From Dyella marensis (lineage in GTDB: Bacteria; Pseudomonadota; Gammaproteobacteria; Xanthomonadales; Rhodanobacteraceae), in contig NZ_FONH01000001.1 in the NCBI RefSeq assembly GCF_900112865.1, positions 1 through 64,000 on the forward strand: 64,000 nt of DNA, read 5' to 3'. This document shows positions 35,114 through 43,134 of this stretch, piece by piece. The position numbers and the translations under genes are program-made. Under the pieces are notes generated by a model, which worked only from the letters and a program-made list of their open reading frames with translations, was not told where the DNA came from and made no database searches. Numbering within the stretch: the stretch's first letter is position 1; the number at the start of each line of letters is the position of its first letter.

Positions 35114-35593
35114 TCAGCCGCGCCGCGCGGCCTCGATCGCGGCGATGTCGATCTTGCCCATCGTCATCATGGCGTCGAACGCGCGCTTGGCCGCAGCAGG
35201 ATCCGGATCGGTGACGGCCGCGATCAGGGCTCGCGGAGTGATCTGCCAGGAAAGGCCCCACTTGTCCTTGCACCAGCCGCAGGCGCTGGGGCTGCCGCCG
35301 TTGTCGATGATGGCGTCCCACAGGCGGTCGGTTTCGGCCTGGTCGTCGGTCGCGACCTGGAACGAGAACGCCTCGTTGTGCTTGAACATGGGGCCGCCGT
35401 TCAAGCCCAGGCAGGGGATGCCCATGACCGTGAACTCCACCGTCAGGACATTGCCCTGCTTGCCGTCCGGGTAATCGCCCGGCGCATGATGGACGGCGCC
35501 CACGGCGCTGTCCGGGAACGTCTTGGCGTAGAAGGTCGCGGCCTCCAGGGCGGCGCCGTCGTACCACAGGCAGATGGTGTTCTTGCTGGTCAT
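35114..35593 (-). CDS. PhnB-like VOC family protein
   Basis: A 159-residue cytoplasmic protein of the 3-demethylubiquinone-9 3-methyltransferase/PhnB type VOC fold. Conserved stretches: ICLWYDGAALEAATFYAKTFPDSAVG, FTVMGIPCLGLNGGPMFKHNEAFSFQVATDDQAETDRLWDAI, CGWCKDKWGLSWQITPRAL. The extra C-terminal DPAAAKRAFDAMMTMGKIDIAAIEAARRG is the usual end for this group. The ATG at 35593 has CAGGAGA eight bases upstream. Function is not known; members lack the methyltransferase activity their old name implies. It precedes the M13 peptidase gene on the same strand with 52 bases between them, so they may be co-transcribed. Confidence 0.88.
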   Translation of the reverse strand: MTSKNTICLWYDGAALEAATFYAKTFPDSAVGAVHHAPGDYPDGKQGNVLTVEFTVMGIPCLGLNGGPMFKHNEAFSFQVATDDQAETDRLWDAIIDNGGSPSACGWCKDKWGLSWQITPRALIAAVTDPDPAAAKRAFDAMMTMGKIDIAAIEAARRG

Positions 35594-35740
35594 GCGGATT
35601 CTCCTGGTTCGGGCTGCTTCGAGGGTGGGAAGGATGCCTTCCTTACCTGCGACGAACGAAGCGGGCAGGAATCGACATCGCCCTTGCCAGGCCATACCCG
35701 GCATCGTCATTGGAGATGTCGAGCCAGGGTACGAATGCAG

Positions 35741-37333
35741 CTACGGCAAATCCTTGAGCCGTTGCTCGGCCGCGGCCTTCAGCTGCTGCCGCGCCGACCC
35801 GTCCACCGACGGATCGCGGTCGAGCAAGGCCAACTCCTGCTTCGAGGCCTCCCGCGCCCTGTCCTTTTGCCCGAGGGCCAGATACCCGTCCGCCAGGCTG
35901 TCCTGCGCATTGGCCGATGTGGGATGCGACCAGGCGACCAGATCGAACAGCACCAGCGCGATCTCGGGGCGCTTCGCCTTCAATTCGTCGTACGCCCGAT
36001 TATTGAAGGCATCCTGGTCGACGCAACGTTCCAGCGGCTCGCCCGCGCAAGCGGCCTGGTACATCGGCTTGAGCGCCGCTGCCTTGCCTTGCTGCGCCAG
36101 CGCGATCACGTCCGTGAGGCCGGGCGGTACGGGCAGGGCGTTTTCATGGCGTGATGAAGCGACTGTTCCGGACTTCAACAGGCCAGCCAGCTGCGTGGCA
36201 GCAGCGGCATCGCCCTGGACGTGTTCGTCAAGGAAGGCGAGCACGACCCGGGCCGACAGCTCATAGCCTTGCCGCGCCGTCGCGCGGGTCCAGCCGGTGC
36301 CGTTGTATTCGGCCTTGGTTGGCAGATGCATCGCGTCTGCCGTCATGGAGAACGAAGTGAAATCGCTGTGGTGCATCAGATTGAGCTGCACATAGGTGCG
36401 ATCGGCATAGCGCATGCTGTCGATCGGCGCGAAATTCAGGTCCGCCGACTGCATGCCTTGCCGTCGGCGCAGGTCGAGCAGCGCATACCGCGACGCCTTC
36501 GGATCGAACCCGTTCGCACCGGTGAGCGCGGTTTCGTTTCCCTTGAACGCGTAGGTGCCGTCCATCGCCACCACGGCCGTGACATTGCCGTTGCGCTGCC
36601 CCAGCAACACCGCCTGGATCGCGCCAAGACTGTGACCGGCGACGCCGATATGGTCGCAATCGACATCCTTAGCCTGGCAGAGCGTGGCGATGGCGAATTC
36701 CAGGTCGCGTACCCCGGCTTCCGTATTGGCATGGGTGCGGGCAGGCGCCATCTCATCGACGTCATGCCCCAGCAAGGACACGCTGGCGACCGCGTAGCCG
36801 TGGCTCGCCAGATATTCGGCAAGCACCACGTTGACGTTGATGTCGGCGCTGAGGCCTCCGGCCAGGAGCACCAGGGGATGTCGCTCAGGCGTTGGCTTGG
36901 CATCGAGGTGGCCAGCCATGGGCATGCCGACGAGCTGCTTTGTAGCTTCGGCGGTGAAGGGTTCGCCGATGCTGTCGCGGTTGCGCAGCAACATTTCGTC
37001 GTTCAAAGTGGAGAACGCCGCCGGCGCGCGTTGCTCGACATAGTCCCCCAGGCGCATGGGTCCGGATCGGGTCGGAGCCGCCGGATACCAGACGTTGATC
37101 TGGATCGGCCGGCCGTTTCGGTCCGGTGTAAATGTGCCGTCCAGCGCGCGGGTCTGAATCCAGGTCCGGCTCCGGTCGACCTTAAATAGGCGGCGGAAGC
37201 CGACCGTGTCCTGGCCTGGGGCAAGTGTTCCCCATAGGGGCGGTGCAGCGGCCTGGGCACCATCGGCCATCGCCGCGCCGCAGACAGTGCTCAACAGCCA
37301 GGCCGTTGCGATACTCCAGCAGATCGCCCTCAT
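35741..37333 (-). CDS. exported alpha/beta hydrolase with TPR-like C-terminal tail
   Basis: A 530-residue protein; the ATG at 37333 follows GGGGGAGAGG and opens a signal peptide (MRAICWSIATAWLLSTVCGAAMA). Residues 30-340 form an alpha/beta hydrolase related to platelet-activating-factor acetylhydrolase and dienelactone hydrolase: PLVLLAGGLSADINVNVVLAEYLASHGYAV, nucleophile elbow GVAGHSLGAIQAV, VAMDGTYAF, and LMHHSDFTSF with a candidate His. Residues 430-528 are helical (CVDQDAFNNRAYDELKAKRPEIALVLFDLVAWSHP, then ADGYLALGQKDRAREASKQELALL), resembling one or two TPR units. That combination occurs in periplasmic hydrolases of unknown substrate. It is divergent from the RidA gene. Confidence 0.85.
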   Translation of the reverse strand: MRAICWSIATAWLLSTVCGAAMADGAQAAAPPLWGTLAPGQDTVGFRRLFKVDRSRTWIQTRALDGTFTPDRNGRPIQINVWYPAAPTRSGPMRLGDYVEQRAPAAFSTLNDEMLLRNRDSIGEPFTAEATKQLVGMPMAGHLDAKPTPERHPLVLLAGGLSADINVNVVLAEYLASHGYAVASVSLLGHDVDEMAPARTHANTEAGVRDLEFAIATLCQAKDVDCDHIGVAGHSLGAIQAVLLGQRNGNVTAVVAMDGTYAFKGNETALTGANGFDPKASRYALLDLRRRQGMQSADLNFAPIDSMRYADRTYVQLNLMHHSDFTSFSMTADAMHLPTKAEYNGTGWTRATARQGYELSARVVLAFLDEHVQGDAAAATQLAGLLKSGTVASSRHENALPVPPGLTDVIALAQQGKAAALKPMYQAACAGEPLERCVDQDAFNNRAYDELKAKRPEIALVLFDLVAWSHPTSANAQDSLADGYLALGQKDRAREASKQELALLDRDPSVDGSARQQLKAAAEQRLKDLP

Positions 37334-37368
37334 GATCCTCTCCCCCGCGAATCGTTGTCCCGAGGTCA

Positions 37369-37468
37369 ACCCAGGTTCCCAGCGAAGTCTTTCACCGGGG
37401 CGGGCAGGGCGGGCGTGCCGGAAGTAGGTGGGACCAACGGCAGGGTTGGACACCCGGGGAACCTGGGT
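37369..37468. repeat. 100-base segment bounded by 12-base inverted repeats
   Basis: ACCCAGGTTCCC (37369-37380) and GGGAACCTGGGT (37457-37468) are exact reverse complements, 76 bases apart, in the gap between the divergent hydrolase and RidA genes. No target duplication is visible at the edges. It may be a decayed miniature element or a paired regulatory site. Confidence 0.45.
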
Positions 37469-37559
37469 CATTCGCCTGGCTTTGCGCCGGCGGCTGCAAC
37501 ATCAGATGGACAAGTCGGCAAGACAGCTCGTCATCAACCACATAGAAGGCCACCGATCC

Positions 37560-37958
37560 ATGACGCTCGAATGCATCAACCCGAAGGATCTGCCCACACC
37601 GCAAACGTATACGCAAGTCATCGTCGCGACAGGCACGAGGATGGTATTCGTCGCTGGCCAGGAGCCTGAAGACATCCACGGCAAACTCGTCGGCCAGGGC
37701 GATCTGGCGGCCCAGGCGCGCCAGGTGTTCGCCAACCTCGGCCGCGCGCTCGCAGCCGCGGGAGCCGAGCCCAGGCATGTCGCGAGAATCACGATCTATG
37801 TCGTCGACTACCGGCGCGACGAACACCTGTCGATCATCGAGGCAGCCCGGGTGGCACTGTTCGGAGATCACAAGCCGGTCGACACGCTGGTCGGCGTGGT
37901 GGCGCTATCGCCCGGTTATCTGATCGAGGTCGATGCGATCGCGGTGGTCGACGGTTGA
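37560..37958 (+). CDS. cytoplasmic RidA/YjgF-family protein
   Basis: A 132-residue protein, the normal size for a Rid domain. I chose the ATG at 37560 (MTLECINPKDLPTPQTYTQVIVATGTRMVFVAGQ); the ATG at 37506 would add 18 residues with no match to the family. Conserved parts: QARQVFANLGRALAAAGAEPRHVARITIYVVDYRRDE and the end SPGYLIEVDAIAVVDG. The usual active-site Arg of RidA (xxRxxV near residue 105) is replaced here: the region reads KPVDTLVGVVAL, with Asp at that point. It is therefore a Rid2-Rid7 type member that probably lacks imine deaminase activity. It converges on the dehydratase gene with 11 bases between stops. Confidence 0.85.
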   Translation: MTLECINPKDLPTPQTYTQVIVATGTRMVFVAGQEPEDIHGKLVGQGDLAAQARQVFANLGRALAAAGAEPRHVARITIYVVDYRRDEHLSIIEAARVALFGDHKPVDTLVGVVALSPGYLIEVDAIAVVDG

Positions 37959-37969
37959 GAACGGCGCCG

Positions 37970-39694
37970 TCAGTGCGAGTCGCCGGCCACATCCGAACCG
38001 CTGCCGCCGACCAGGATGTCCAGGTCGGCGCCCAGGTGTGCCTGCTGCACGTGGTCGACGTAAAGCTTCGCCCATCCGCGCTCGGGCGGCGGCGGCGCTT
38101 TCCATGCGGCGCGGCGCCGCGCCAGTTCATCGTCGGCGAGGTCCAGGTGCAGGCGTCGGCCGGGCACATCCAGCTCGATGAAGTCGCCGTCGCGCACCAG
38201 CGCGAGGTTGCCGCCGGCAGCGGCCTCCGGTGAGGCGTGCAGCACTACGGTGCCATAGGCGGTGCCGCTCATGCGCGCATCGGAAATACGCACGATGTCC
38301 GTGATGCCGCGGCGCAGCAGCTTGGGCGGCAGCGGCATGTTGCCGACCTCGGCCATGCCCGGATAGCCGCGCGGGCCGCAGTTCTTCAGCACCATCACGC
38401 AGGTCTCGTCGATGTCCAGGGCTTCGTCGTCGATGCGTGCCTTGAAGTCGTCGATGTTCTCGAACACCACCGCGCGGCCACGATGCTGCAGCAGGTGCGC
38501 AGAAGCGGCAGAAGGCTTGATCACCGCGCCGTCGGGGGCGAGGTTGCCACGCAGCACGGCGATGCCGGCCTCGCGCTTGAGCGGCTCCTCGATCGGCCGG
38601 ATCACATCGCGGTTCCAGCACGGCGCGGTGGCGATGTTGTCGCCCAGGGTGCGGCCGTTCGCGGTCAAGGCGCCCAGGTGCAGATGCGGGGCGATCTCGC
38701 GCAACACCGCCGGCAGGCCGCCGGCATAGTAGAAATCTTCCATCAGGTAATCGCCTGACGGCTTGAGGTTGACCAGGCAGGGCAGGTGGGAGCCGAGCCG
38801 GTCCCAGTCGTCCAGCGCCAGTTCGACGCCGAGGCGGCCGGCCAGCGCCAGCAGATGGATCACCGCATTGGTCGAGCCGCCGATGGCCGCATTGGCGCGG
38901 ATGGCGTTTTCGAACGCGGCGCGGGTGAGGATCTTCGACATGCGCAGATCTTCATGCACCATCTCGACGATGCGCCGGCCCGACAGGTGGGCCAGGCGGA
39001 AGCGCCGTGAATCCACGGCCGGGATCGCCGCGTTTTCCGGCAGCGAAAGGCCCAGGGCCTCGACCATGCTGGCCATGGTCGAGGCGGTGCCCATGGTCAT
39101 GCAGCTGCCCTTGGAGCGCTGCATGCAGGCTTCGGCCTCGACGAATTCCTCTTGCGCCAGCTCGCCGGCACGCACCATTTCCGACATGCGGATCACGCCG
39201 GTGCCCGAACCGATCGGCTGGCCGCGCCAGTTGCCCGACAGCGATGGCCCGCCGGACAGGCCGATGGTCGGCAGGTTCACGCTGGCCGCGCCCATCATCA
39301 GCGCGGGCGTGGTCTTGTCGCAGCCCATCAGCAGCACCACGCCATCGATGGGATTGGCGCGGATGGATTCTTCGACGTCCATGCTGGCCAGGTTGCGGAA
39401 CAGCATCGCGGTGGGGCGCATCTGGGTTTCGCCCAGCGACATCACCGGGAATTCCAGCGGGAAGCCGCCGGCCTCGTAGACGCCGCGCTTGACGTGCTCG
39501 GCCAGCTCGCGGAAGGAGCTGTTGCACGGCGTCAGTTCCGACCAGGTATTGCAGATGCCGATGACCGGGCGGCCGTCGAACATATCGTTGGGCAGGCCCA
39601 GGCCCTTGAGCCAACTGCGGTAATAAAACCCCTGCTTGCCTTCGCGGCCGAACCATTCCTGACTGCGCCTGAGCGGCTTCTTGGGAGAGCCCAT
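37970..39694 (-). CDS. IlvD/Edd-family sugar-acid dehydratase, L-arabonate type
   Basis: A 574-residue dehydratase. Iron-sulfur cluster ligands are C57 (CNTWSELTPCN), C125 (MGCDKTTPAL) and C198 (KGSCMTMGTAST), with the metal-binding Asp and Lys at 126-127. The HEDLRMSKILTRAAFENAIRANAAIGGSTNAVIHLLALAGR segment and C-terminal ARMSGTAYGTVVLHASPEAAAGGNLALVRDGDFIELDVPGR are as in pentonate dehydratases. Length and the start SQEWFGREGKQGFYYRSW match L-arabonate/D-xylonate dehydratases rather than IlvD of branched-chain synthesis (about 610 residues, different N terminus). In the oxidative L-arabinose route it converts L-arabonate to 2-dehydro-3-deoxy-L-arabonate. It is transcribed from a promoter region with two dyads, next to a GbpR-like regulator. 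Confidence 0.88.
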   Translation of the reverse strand: MGSPKKPLRRSQEWFGREGKQGFYYRSWLKGLGLPNDMFDGRPVIGICNTWSELTPCNSSFRELAEHVKRGVYEAGGFPLEFPVMSLGETQMRPTAMLFRNLASMDVEESIRANPIDGVVLLMGCDKTTPALMMGAASVNLPTIGLSGGPSLSGNWRGQPIGSGTGVIRMSEMVRAGELAQEEFVEAEACMQRSKGSCMTMGTASTMASMVEALGLSLPENAAIPAVDSRRFRLAHLSGRRIVEMVHEDLRMSKILTRAAFENAIRANAAIGGSTNAVIHLLALAGRLGVELALDDWDRLGSHLPCLVNLKPSGDYLMEDFYYAGGLPAVLREIAPHLHLGALTANGRTLGDNIATAPCWNRDVIRPIEEPLKREAGIAVLRGNLAPDGAVIKPSAASAHLLQHRGRAVVFENIDDFKARIDDEALDIDETCVMVLKNCGPRGYPGMAEVGNMPLPPKLLRRGITDIVRISDARMSGTAYGTVVLHASPEAAAGGNLALVRDGDFIELDVPGRRLHLDLADDELARRRAAWKAPPPPERGWAKLYVDHVQQAHLGADLDILVGGSGSDVAGDSH

Positions 39695-39787
39695 GGTTGG
39701 CGTGGGAATCCTTGCTGTAGGGCGGGCGGCAACGCGCTGCGGCGCGGGCCGGGTGGCTTTACGGCATCGATCCTACTGGGCGTAGCG

Positions 39788-39838
39788 ATATTGCAAAAAT
39801 AACAATATTCACTAATTCGATATGGATAAATGTATCGA
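39788..39838 (-). promoter_or_regulatory. dehydratase promoter region with two dyads
   Basis: ATATTG-9-CAATAT (39788-39808) has the T-N11-A form of LysR boxes. TCGATA-10-TATCGA (39817-39838) lies just upstream for the minus-strand dehydratase gene, and its left part TTCGATATGGAT resembles TTCGATAATGGAT before the FAH operon. This AT-rich patch stands out in an otherwise GC-rich gap and probably contains the dehydratase promoter. Confidence 0.6.
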
Positions 39839-39869
39839 TGACGGCGTCGGGAAATGCGGCGACGTTGAG

Positions 39870-39990
39870 CCCCTCTCCCCTCGGGAGAGGGGTTGGGGTG
39901 AGGGTACGGGCGAAGCGCAAGAGTGATGTGCACCGCTCCGCCCGCACCCTCATCCGGCTGCCGCCACCTTCTCCCGGAGGGAGAAGGGCT
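39870..39990. repeat. inverted pair of dispersed hairpin repeats
   Basis: Left unit: CCCCTCTCCC-ctc-GGGAGAGGGG (39870-39892), then GTTGGGGTGAGGGT. Right unit: ACCCTCATCCGGC, then CCTTCTCCC-gga-GGGAGAAGG (39967-39987). Both are headed by ACCCTCA(C/T)CC on opposite strands, facing inward, a BIME-like arrangement. A related unit lies at 16396. They separate the end of the LysR gene from the dehydratase promoter and may help end LysR transcription. Confidence 0.65.
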
Positions 39991-40023
39991 CGCCCTGGGA
40001 GAATGAGGGAAGGCTTCCCTTCG

Positions 40024-40962
40024 TCAGGCGTAAACCTCCTCCGCCACCTCATTCAAGGCCTGCAGCACCGTCTTCGCCCCGGGCGACAGCAGCCAGTCGG
40101 TGCGGGTGATGATGCCGAACGAATCCATCTTGCAGGACAGCTCCAGCGGCACGATCTGCACCATGCCGTGCTCGGCGTAGTGCCGGGCGACGTCCTGGGG
40201 CACCACCGCCAGGTAATCGCTCTCCTGCAGCATCTTGGTCAGGAACAGCAGGGCGGCGGTCCCGATCACGCGCTGCGGCACCTGCAGCCCGGCACTGCGG
40301 AACATCAGCTCGAAACGGTGGCGCAGCACGCTGCCTTCCGGCGGCACGATCCAGGCCGCCCGGGCCAGGTCGTCCAGGTCGGGGGCCGGCAGCGCGAAGA
40401 TCGGATGCCCCGGCCGGGCGATGGCGCAGACCTGTTCCTCGGCCAGCGCCTGGTAATGCAGATGGCGGTCGTCGTGCCCGGCGAACAAACGCCCCACCAT
40501 CAGGTCGAGCCGGTTCTGCTCCAGCCGCTCCAGCAGCACGTCGCTGCTTTCCACCAGCAGCGAGACCCGCAGGTCCGGATGCGCCTGCGAGATCCGCGCC
40601 AGCGCCTTGGGCAGCAGGCTGACCGCCGCGCCGGCGATCGCACCGATGGCCACCGCGCCGGCGCGTCCGGCTTTCAGGGCTTCGATCTCGGTGCCGGCCG
40701 CGCTCAGGCCGGCGAGGGCGATGCGCGCGTGGCGAATCATGCTTTCCCCGTACCAGGACGGCCGCATGCCGCGCGGCAGCCGCTCGAACAGCGACACGCC
40801 CAGCATGTCCTCCAGGTCCTTCAGCAGCTTGGAGGCCGCCGGCTGGGACATGTTCAGCACCTCGGCGGCGCGGTGGATGTTGCCTTCTTCCTCGATCGCG
40901 ATCAGCAGCATCAGCTGGCGGGTCTTCAAGCGTGCGCGGACAAACCAGGGCGTGGGGCGCAT
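40024..40962 (-). CDS. GbpR-like LysR regulator of the arabinose locus
   Basis: A 312-residue LysR-type regulator: winged helix RARLKTRQLMLLIAIEEEGNIHRAAEVLNMSQPAASKLLKDLEDMLGVSLFERLPRGMRPSWYG. It belongs to the branch with RLKTRQL and EEEGNIHRAAE, as in GbpR (galactose/arabinose-binding-protein regulator) of rhizobia and Azospirillum. Effector-binding domain from about residue 95 (VAIGAIAGAAVSLLPKALARISQAHPDLRVSL). GbpR-type proteins control chvE/gguAB sugar transport and respond to L-arabinose, galactose or fucose. Its gene is divergent from the FAH/ABC operon over 166 bases with matching dyads, and in the same orientation as the dehydratase gene. Confidence 0.87.
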   Translation of the reverse strand: MRPTPWFVRARLKTRQLMLLIAIEEEGNIHRAAEVLNMSQPAASKLLKDLEDMLGVSLFERLPRGMRPSWYGESMIRHARIALAGLSAAGTEIEALKAGRAGAVAIGAIAGAAVSLLPKALARISQAHPDLRVSLLVESSDVLLERLEQNRLDLMVGRLFAGHDDRHLHYQALAEEQVCAIARPGHPIFALPAPDLDDLARAAWIVPPEGSVLRHRFELMFRSAGLQVPQRVIGTAALLFLTKMLQESDYLAVVPQDVARHYAEHGMVQIVPLELSCKMDSFGIITRTDWLLSPGAKTVLQALNEVAEEVYA

Positions 40963-40971
40963 GACCGGTTT

Positions 40972-41033
40972 TCGATAATGGATTTCATATAGGTTACGAC
41001 GAAATTTCTATTTGTCGTATATCGATTTCACAT
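40972..41033. promoter_or_regulatory. shared operator/promoter region of regulator and FAH operon
   Basis: TACGAC-13-GTCGTA (40995-41019) is a perfect dyad whose arms extend partly (TACGACGAAAT against TACGACAAATA). It is bracketed by TCGATA at about 40972 and TATCGA at 41020-41025, the same hexamers as in the dehydratase promoter. GATTTCATAT (40981) repeats as GATTTCACAT (41024). This patch is AT-rich and lies in the divergent gap. Binding by the GbpR-like protein is inference. Confidence 0.6.
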
Positions 41034-41128
41034 GCACTCTCCAAAGGGTTACGGCCTGTCGCGCCTGATGCGCCGGGGAGCGCGCTGGCGGCTGGGGCCA
41101 ACTTTTCCATCGGCGGGGATGCGACACG

Positions 41129-42136
41129 ATGCGCCTGATCCAGCTGCTTGACGATTCCGATGCCACGCGGGTGGGTGTGGTCGATGCGCAGGGCTTGCAG
41201 GTTCGTGTGCTGGACGGCGTGGATTCGAGCTATGCCCTGGCCACCCGCGCCATCGAGGGCGGGCGCAGCCTGCAGGCGCAGGCGGAGCTGCAGGGCGGTG
41301 AGGTCCGGCTCGATTACGCATCACTGCTGGCGAGCGGACGCATACTCACTCCTCTGCATCATCCGGACCCGGCGCACTGCCGCGTCACCGGCACCGGCCT
41401 GACCCATCTGGGCAGCGCCGCCGCGCGCGATGCCATGCACCAGAACCTCAAGCAAAAGGCCGAAGCCGGCGCGCTGACCGACTCGATGCGGATGTTCCAG
41501 TGGGGCGTGGAAGGCGGCATACCCAAGGGCGATGCGCCGGGCGCACAGCCGGAGTGGTTCTACAAAGGCGACGGCAGCATCGTGATGGCGCCGGGCGAGG
41601 CCTTGCCCTCGCCGGACTTCGCGCTGGACGGCGGCGAGGAGCCGGAGCTGGTCGGCCTGTACCTGATCGGGCCGGATGGCACGCCGCACCGCCTGGGCTT
41701 TGCCATCGGCAATGAATTCTCCGACCACGTCACCGAGCGCCAGAACTATCTCTACCTGGCGCATTCGAAGCTGCGCGCCTGCGCGGTCGGGCCGGAGCTG
41801 CGCGTGGGCGAACTGCCGCAGGATCTGCGCGGCACCAGCCGCATCCGTCGCGGCGACGGCGTGCTGTGGGAAAAGCCGTTCCTCACCGGCGAGGCCAACA
41901 TGTGCCACGCGCTGGCCAACCTGGAATACCACCATTTCAAGTACGCGGCGCACCGCCGTCCGGGCGACGTGCACCTGCATTTCTTCGGCACCGCCACGCT
42001 GAGCTTCGCCGACGAGGTGCGCGTGCAGCCCGGCGACGTCTTCGAAATCGACCTGCCGGCCCTGGGCGCGCCGCTGCGCAATCCGCTGCGCAGCGCGGCG
42101 GCCGGCTTCGCGCTGCATGGGGTACGTCCGCTGTGA
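41129..42136 (+). CDS. FAH-family protein, AraD1/GguC-like
   Basis: A 335-residue protein of the fumarylacetoacetate hydrolase superfamily. Core FAH motifs: MFQWGVEGGIPKGDAPGAQPEWFYKGDGSIVMAPGEALPSPDFALDGGEEPELVGLYLIG, with the Glu-Glu-Asp metal site in EEPELVG and the later GFAIGNEFSDHVTERQNYLYLAHSKL. It resembles GguC of Agrobacterium and the AraD1 proteins that sit with sugar ABC importers. Likely role: conversion or cleavage of 2-dehydro-3-deoxy-L-arabonate or a related 2-keto acid, directly after the dehydratase. Which reaction cannot be decided from sequence. It is the first gene of the seven-gene transport/GH127 operon and lies 38 bases before the binding-protein gene. Confidence 0.85.
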   Translation: MRLIQLLDDSDATRVGVVDAQGLQVRVLDGVDSSYALATRAIEGGRSLQAQAELQGGEVRLDYASLLASGRILTPLHHPDPAHCRVTGTGLTHLGSAAARDAMHQNLKQKAEAGALTDSMRMFQWGVEGGIPKGDAPGAQPEWFYKGDGSIVMAPGEALPSPDFALDGGEEPELVGLYLIGPDGTPHRLGFAIGNEFSDHVTERQNYLYLAHSKLRACAVGPELRVGELPQDLRGTSRIRRGDGVLWEKPFLTGEANMCHALANLEYHHFKYAAHRRPGDVHLHFFGTATLSFADEVRVQPGDVFEIDLPALGAPLRNPLRSAAAGFALHGVRPL

Positions 42137-42174
42137 GCCGGGGCGGCCGCGGCTGCAACCGAACAGGAGGCTTC

Positions 42175-43134
42175 ATGAAGAACGCATGCGTGCTGCTCGC
42201 CATGCTGGCGATCGCGCTTGCCGGCTGCTCGCGCGACGCGGGCAAGCAGGTCGGGCAGGTCACCGTCGGCTTCAGCCAGGTCGGCGCCGAAAGCGAGTGG
42301 CGCACGGCCAATACCGCTTCGGTGAAATCGGCGCTGGTTGCGCCGGGCTTCGACCTGAAGTTCTCCGATGCGCAGCAGAAGCAGGAGAACCAGATCAAGG
42401 CGCTGCGCTCCTTCATCGCGCAGCGCGTCGACGTGATCGCCTTCTCGCCGGTAGTCGAATCCGGCTGGGAGCCGGTGCTGCGCGAAGCCAAGGCGGCCGG
42501 CATCCCGGTGGTGCTGACCGATCGCGCGGTGAAGGTGTCCGACGCATCGCTGTACGCGAGCCTGATCGGCTCGGATTTCATCGAGGAAGGCCGCAAGGCC
42601 GGCCGCTGGCTGCTGCAGGACAGCACCGGCAAGCCCGGCCCGATCCGCGTGGTCGAGCTGCAGGGCACGGTCGGCTCGGCGCCGGCGATCGACCGCATGA
42701 AGGGCTTCCACGAGGTCATCGATACCGACCCGCGCTTCAAGCTGGTGCGCTCGCAGAGCGGCGACTTCACCCGCGCCAAGGGCAAGGAAGTGATGGAAGC
42801 CTTCCTCAAGGCCGAAGGCGGCCATATCGACGTGCTGTTCGCGCATAACGACGACATGGCGATCGGCGCGATCCAGGCGATCGAAGAGGCCGGCCTGACC
42901 CCGGGCAAGGACATCCGCATCGTCTCCATCGACGGCGTGCGCGGCGCGTTCGAGGCGATGAAGGCGGGCAAGCTCAACGCCACCATCGAATGCAATCCGC
43001 TGTTCGGCGCGCAGCTGGCGCAGCTGATCCGCGACGTCCACGCCGGCAAGCCGGTGCCGAAGCGGATCGTGGTCGAGGAAGGCGTGTTCACCCAGGACCA
43101 GGCCGCGGCGGCCTTGCCGGGGCGCAAGTACTGA
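42175..43134 (+). CDS. ytfQ: sugar ABC importer binding protein, YtfQ-like, lipoprotein
   Basis: A 319-residue periplasmic-binding-protein type I. AGGAGG is at the ribosome site. The signal peptide ends LAGC (Cys18), so the protein is a lipoprotein, unlike soluble E. coli YtfQ. Blocks almost identical to E. coli YtfQ are VTVGFSQVG, DAQQKQENQIKA, PVVESGWEPVLREAKAAGIPVV, VVELQGTVGSAPAIDR, SQSGDFTRAKGKEVMEAF, AHNDDMAIGAIQAI and GKDIRIVSIDGV. YtfQ binds furanose forms of galactose and arabinose, a rare specificity that fits the neighbouring arabinofuranosidases. TGATG junction with the ATPase gene. Confidence 0.92.
   Translation: MKNACVLLAMLAIALAGCSRDAGKQVGQVTVGFSQVGAESEWRTANTASVKSALVAPGFDLKFSDAQQKQENQIKALRSFIAQRVDVIAFSPVVESGWEPVLREAKAAGIPVVLTDRAVKVSDASLYASLIGSDFIEEGRKAGRWLLQDSTGKPGPIRVVELQGTVGSAPAIDRMKGFHEVIDTDPRFKLVRSQSGDFTRAKGKEVMEAFLKAEGGHIDVLFAHNDDMAIGAIQAIEEAGLTPGKDIRIVSIDGVRGAFEAMKAGKLNATIECNPLFGAQLAQLIRDVHAGKPVPKRIVVEEGVFTQDQAAAALPGRKY

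Noticed and set aside
37970-39694. Branched-chain amino acid dihydroxy-acid dehydratase (IlvD)
   Set aside because: The N-terminal SQEWFGREGKQGFYYRSW, shorter length and arabinose locus fit pentonate dehydratases, not IlvD.
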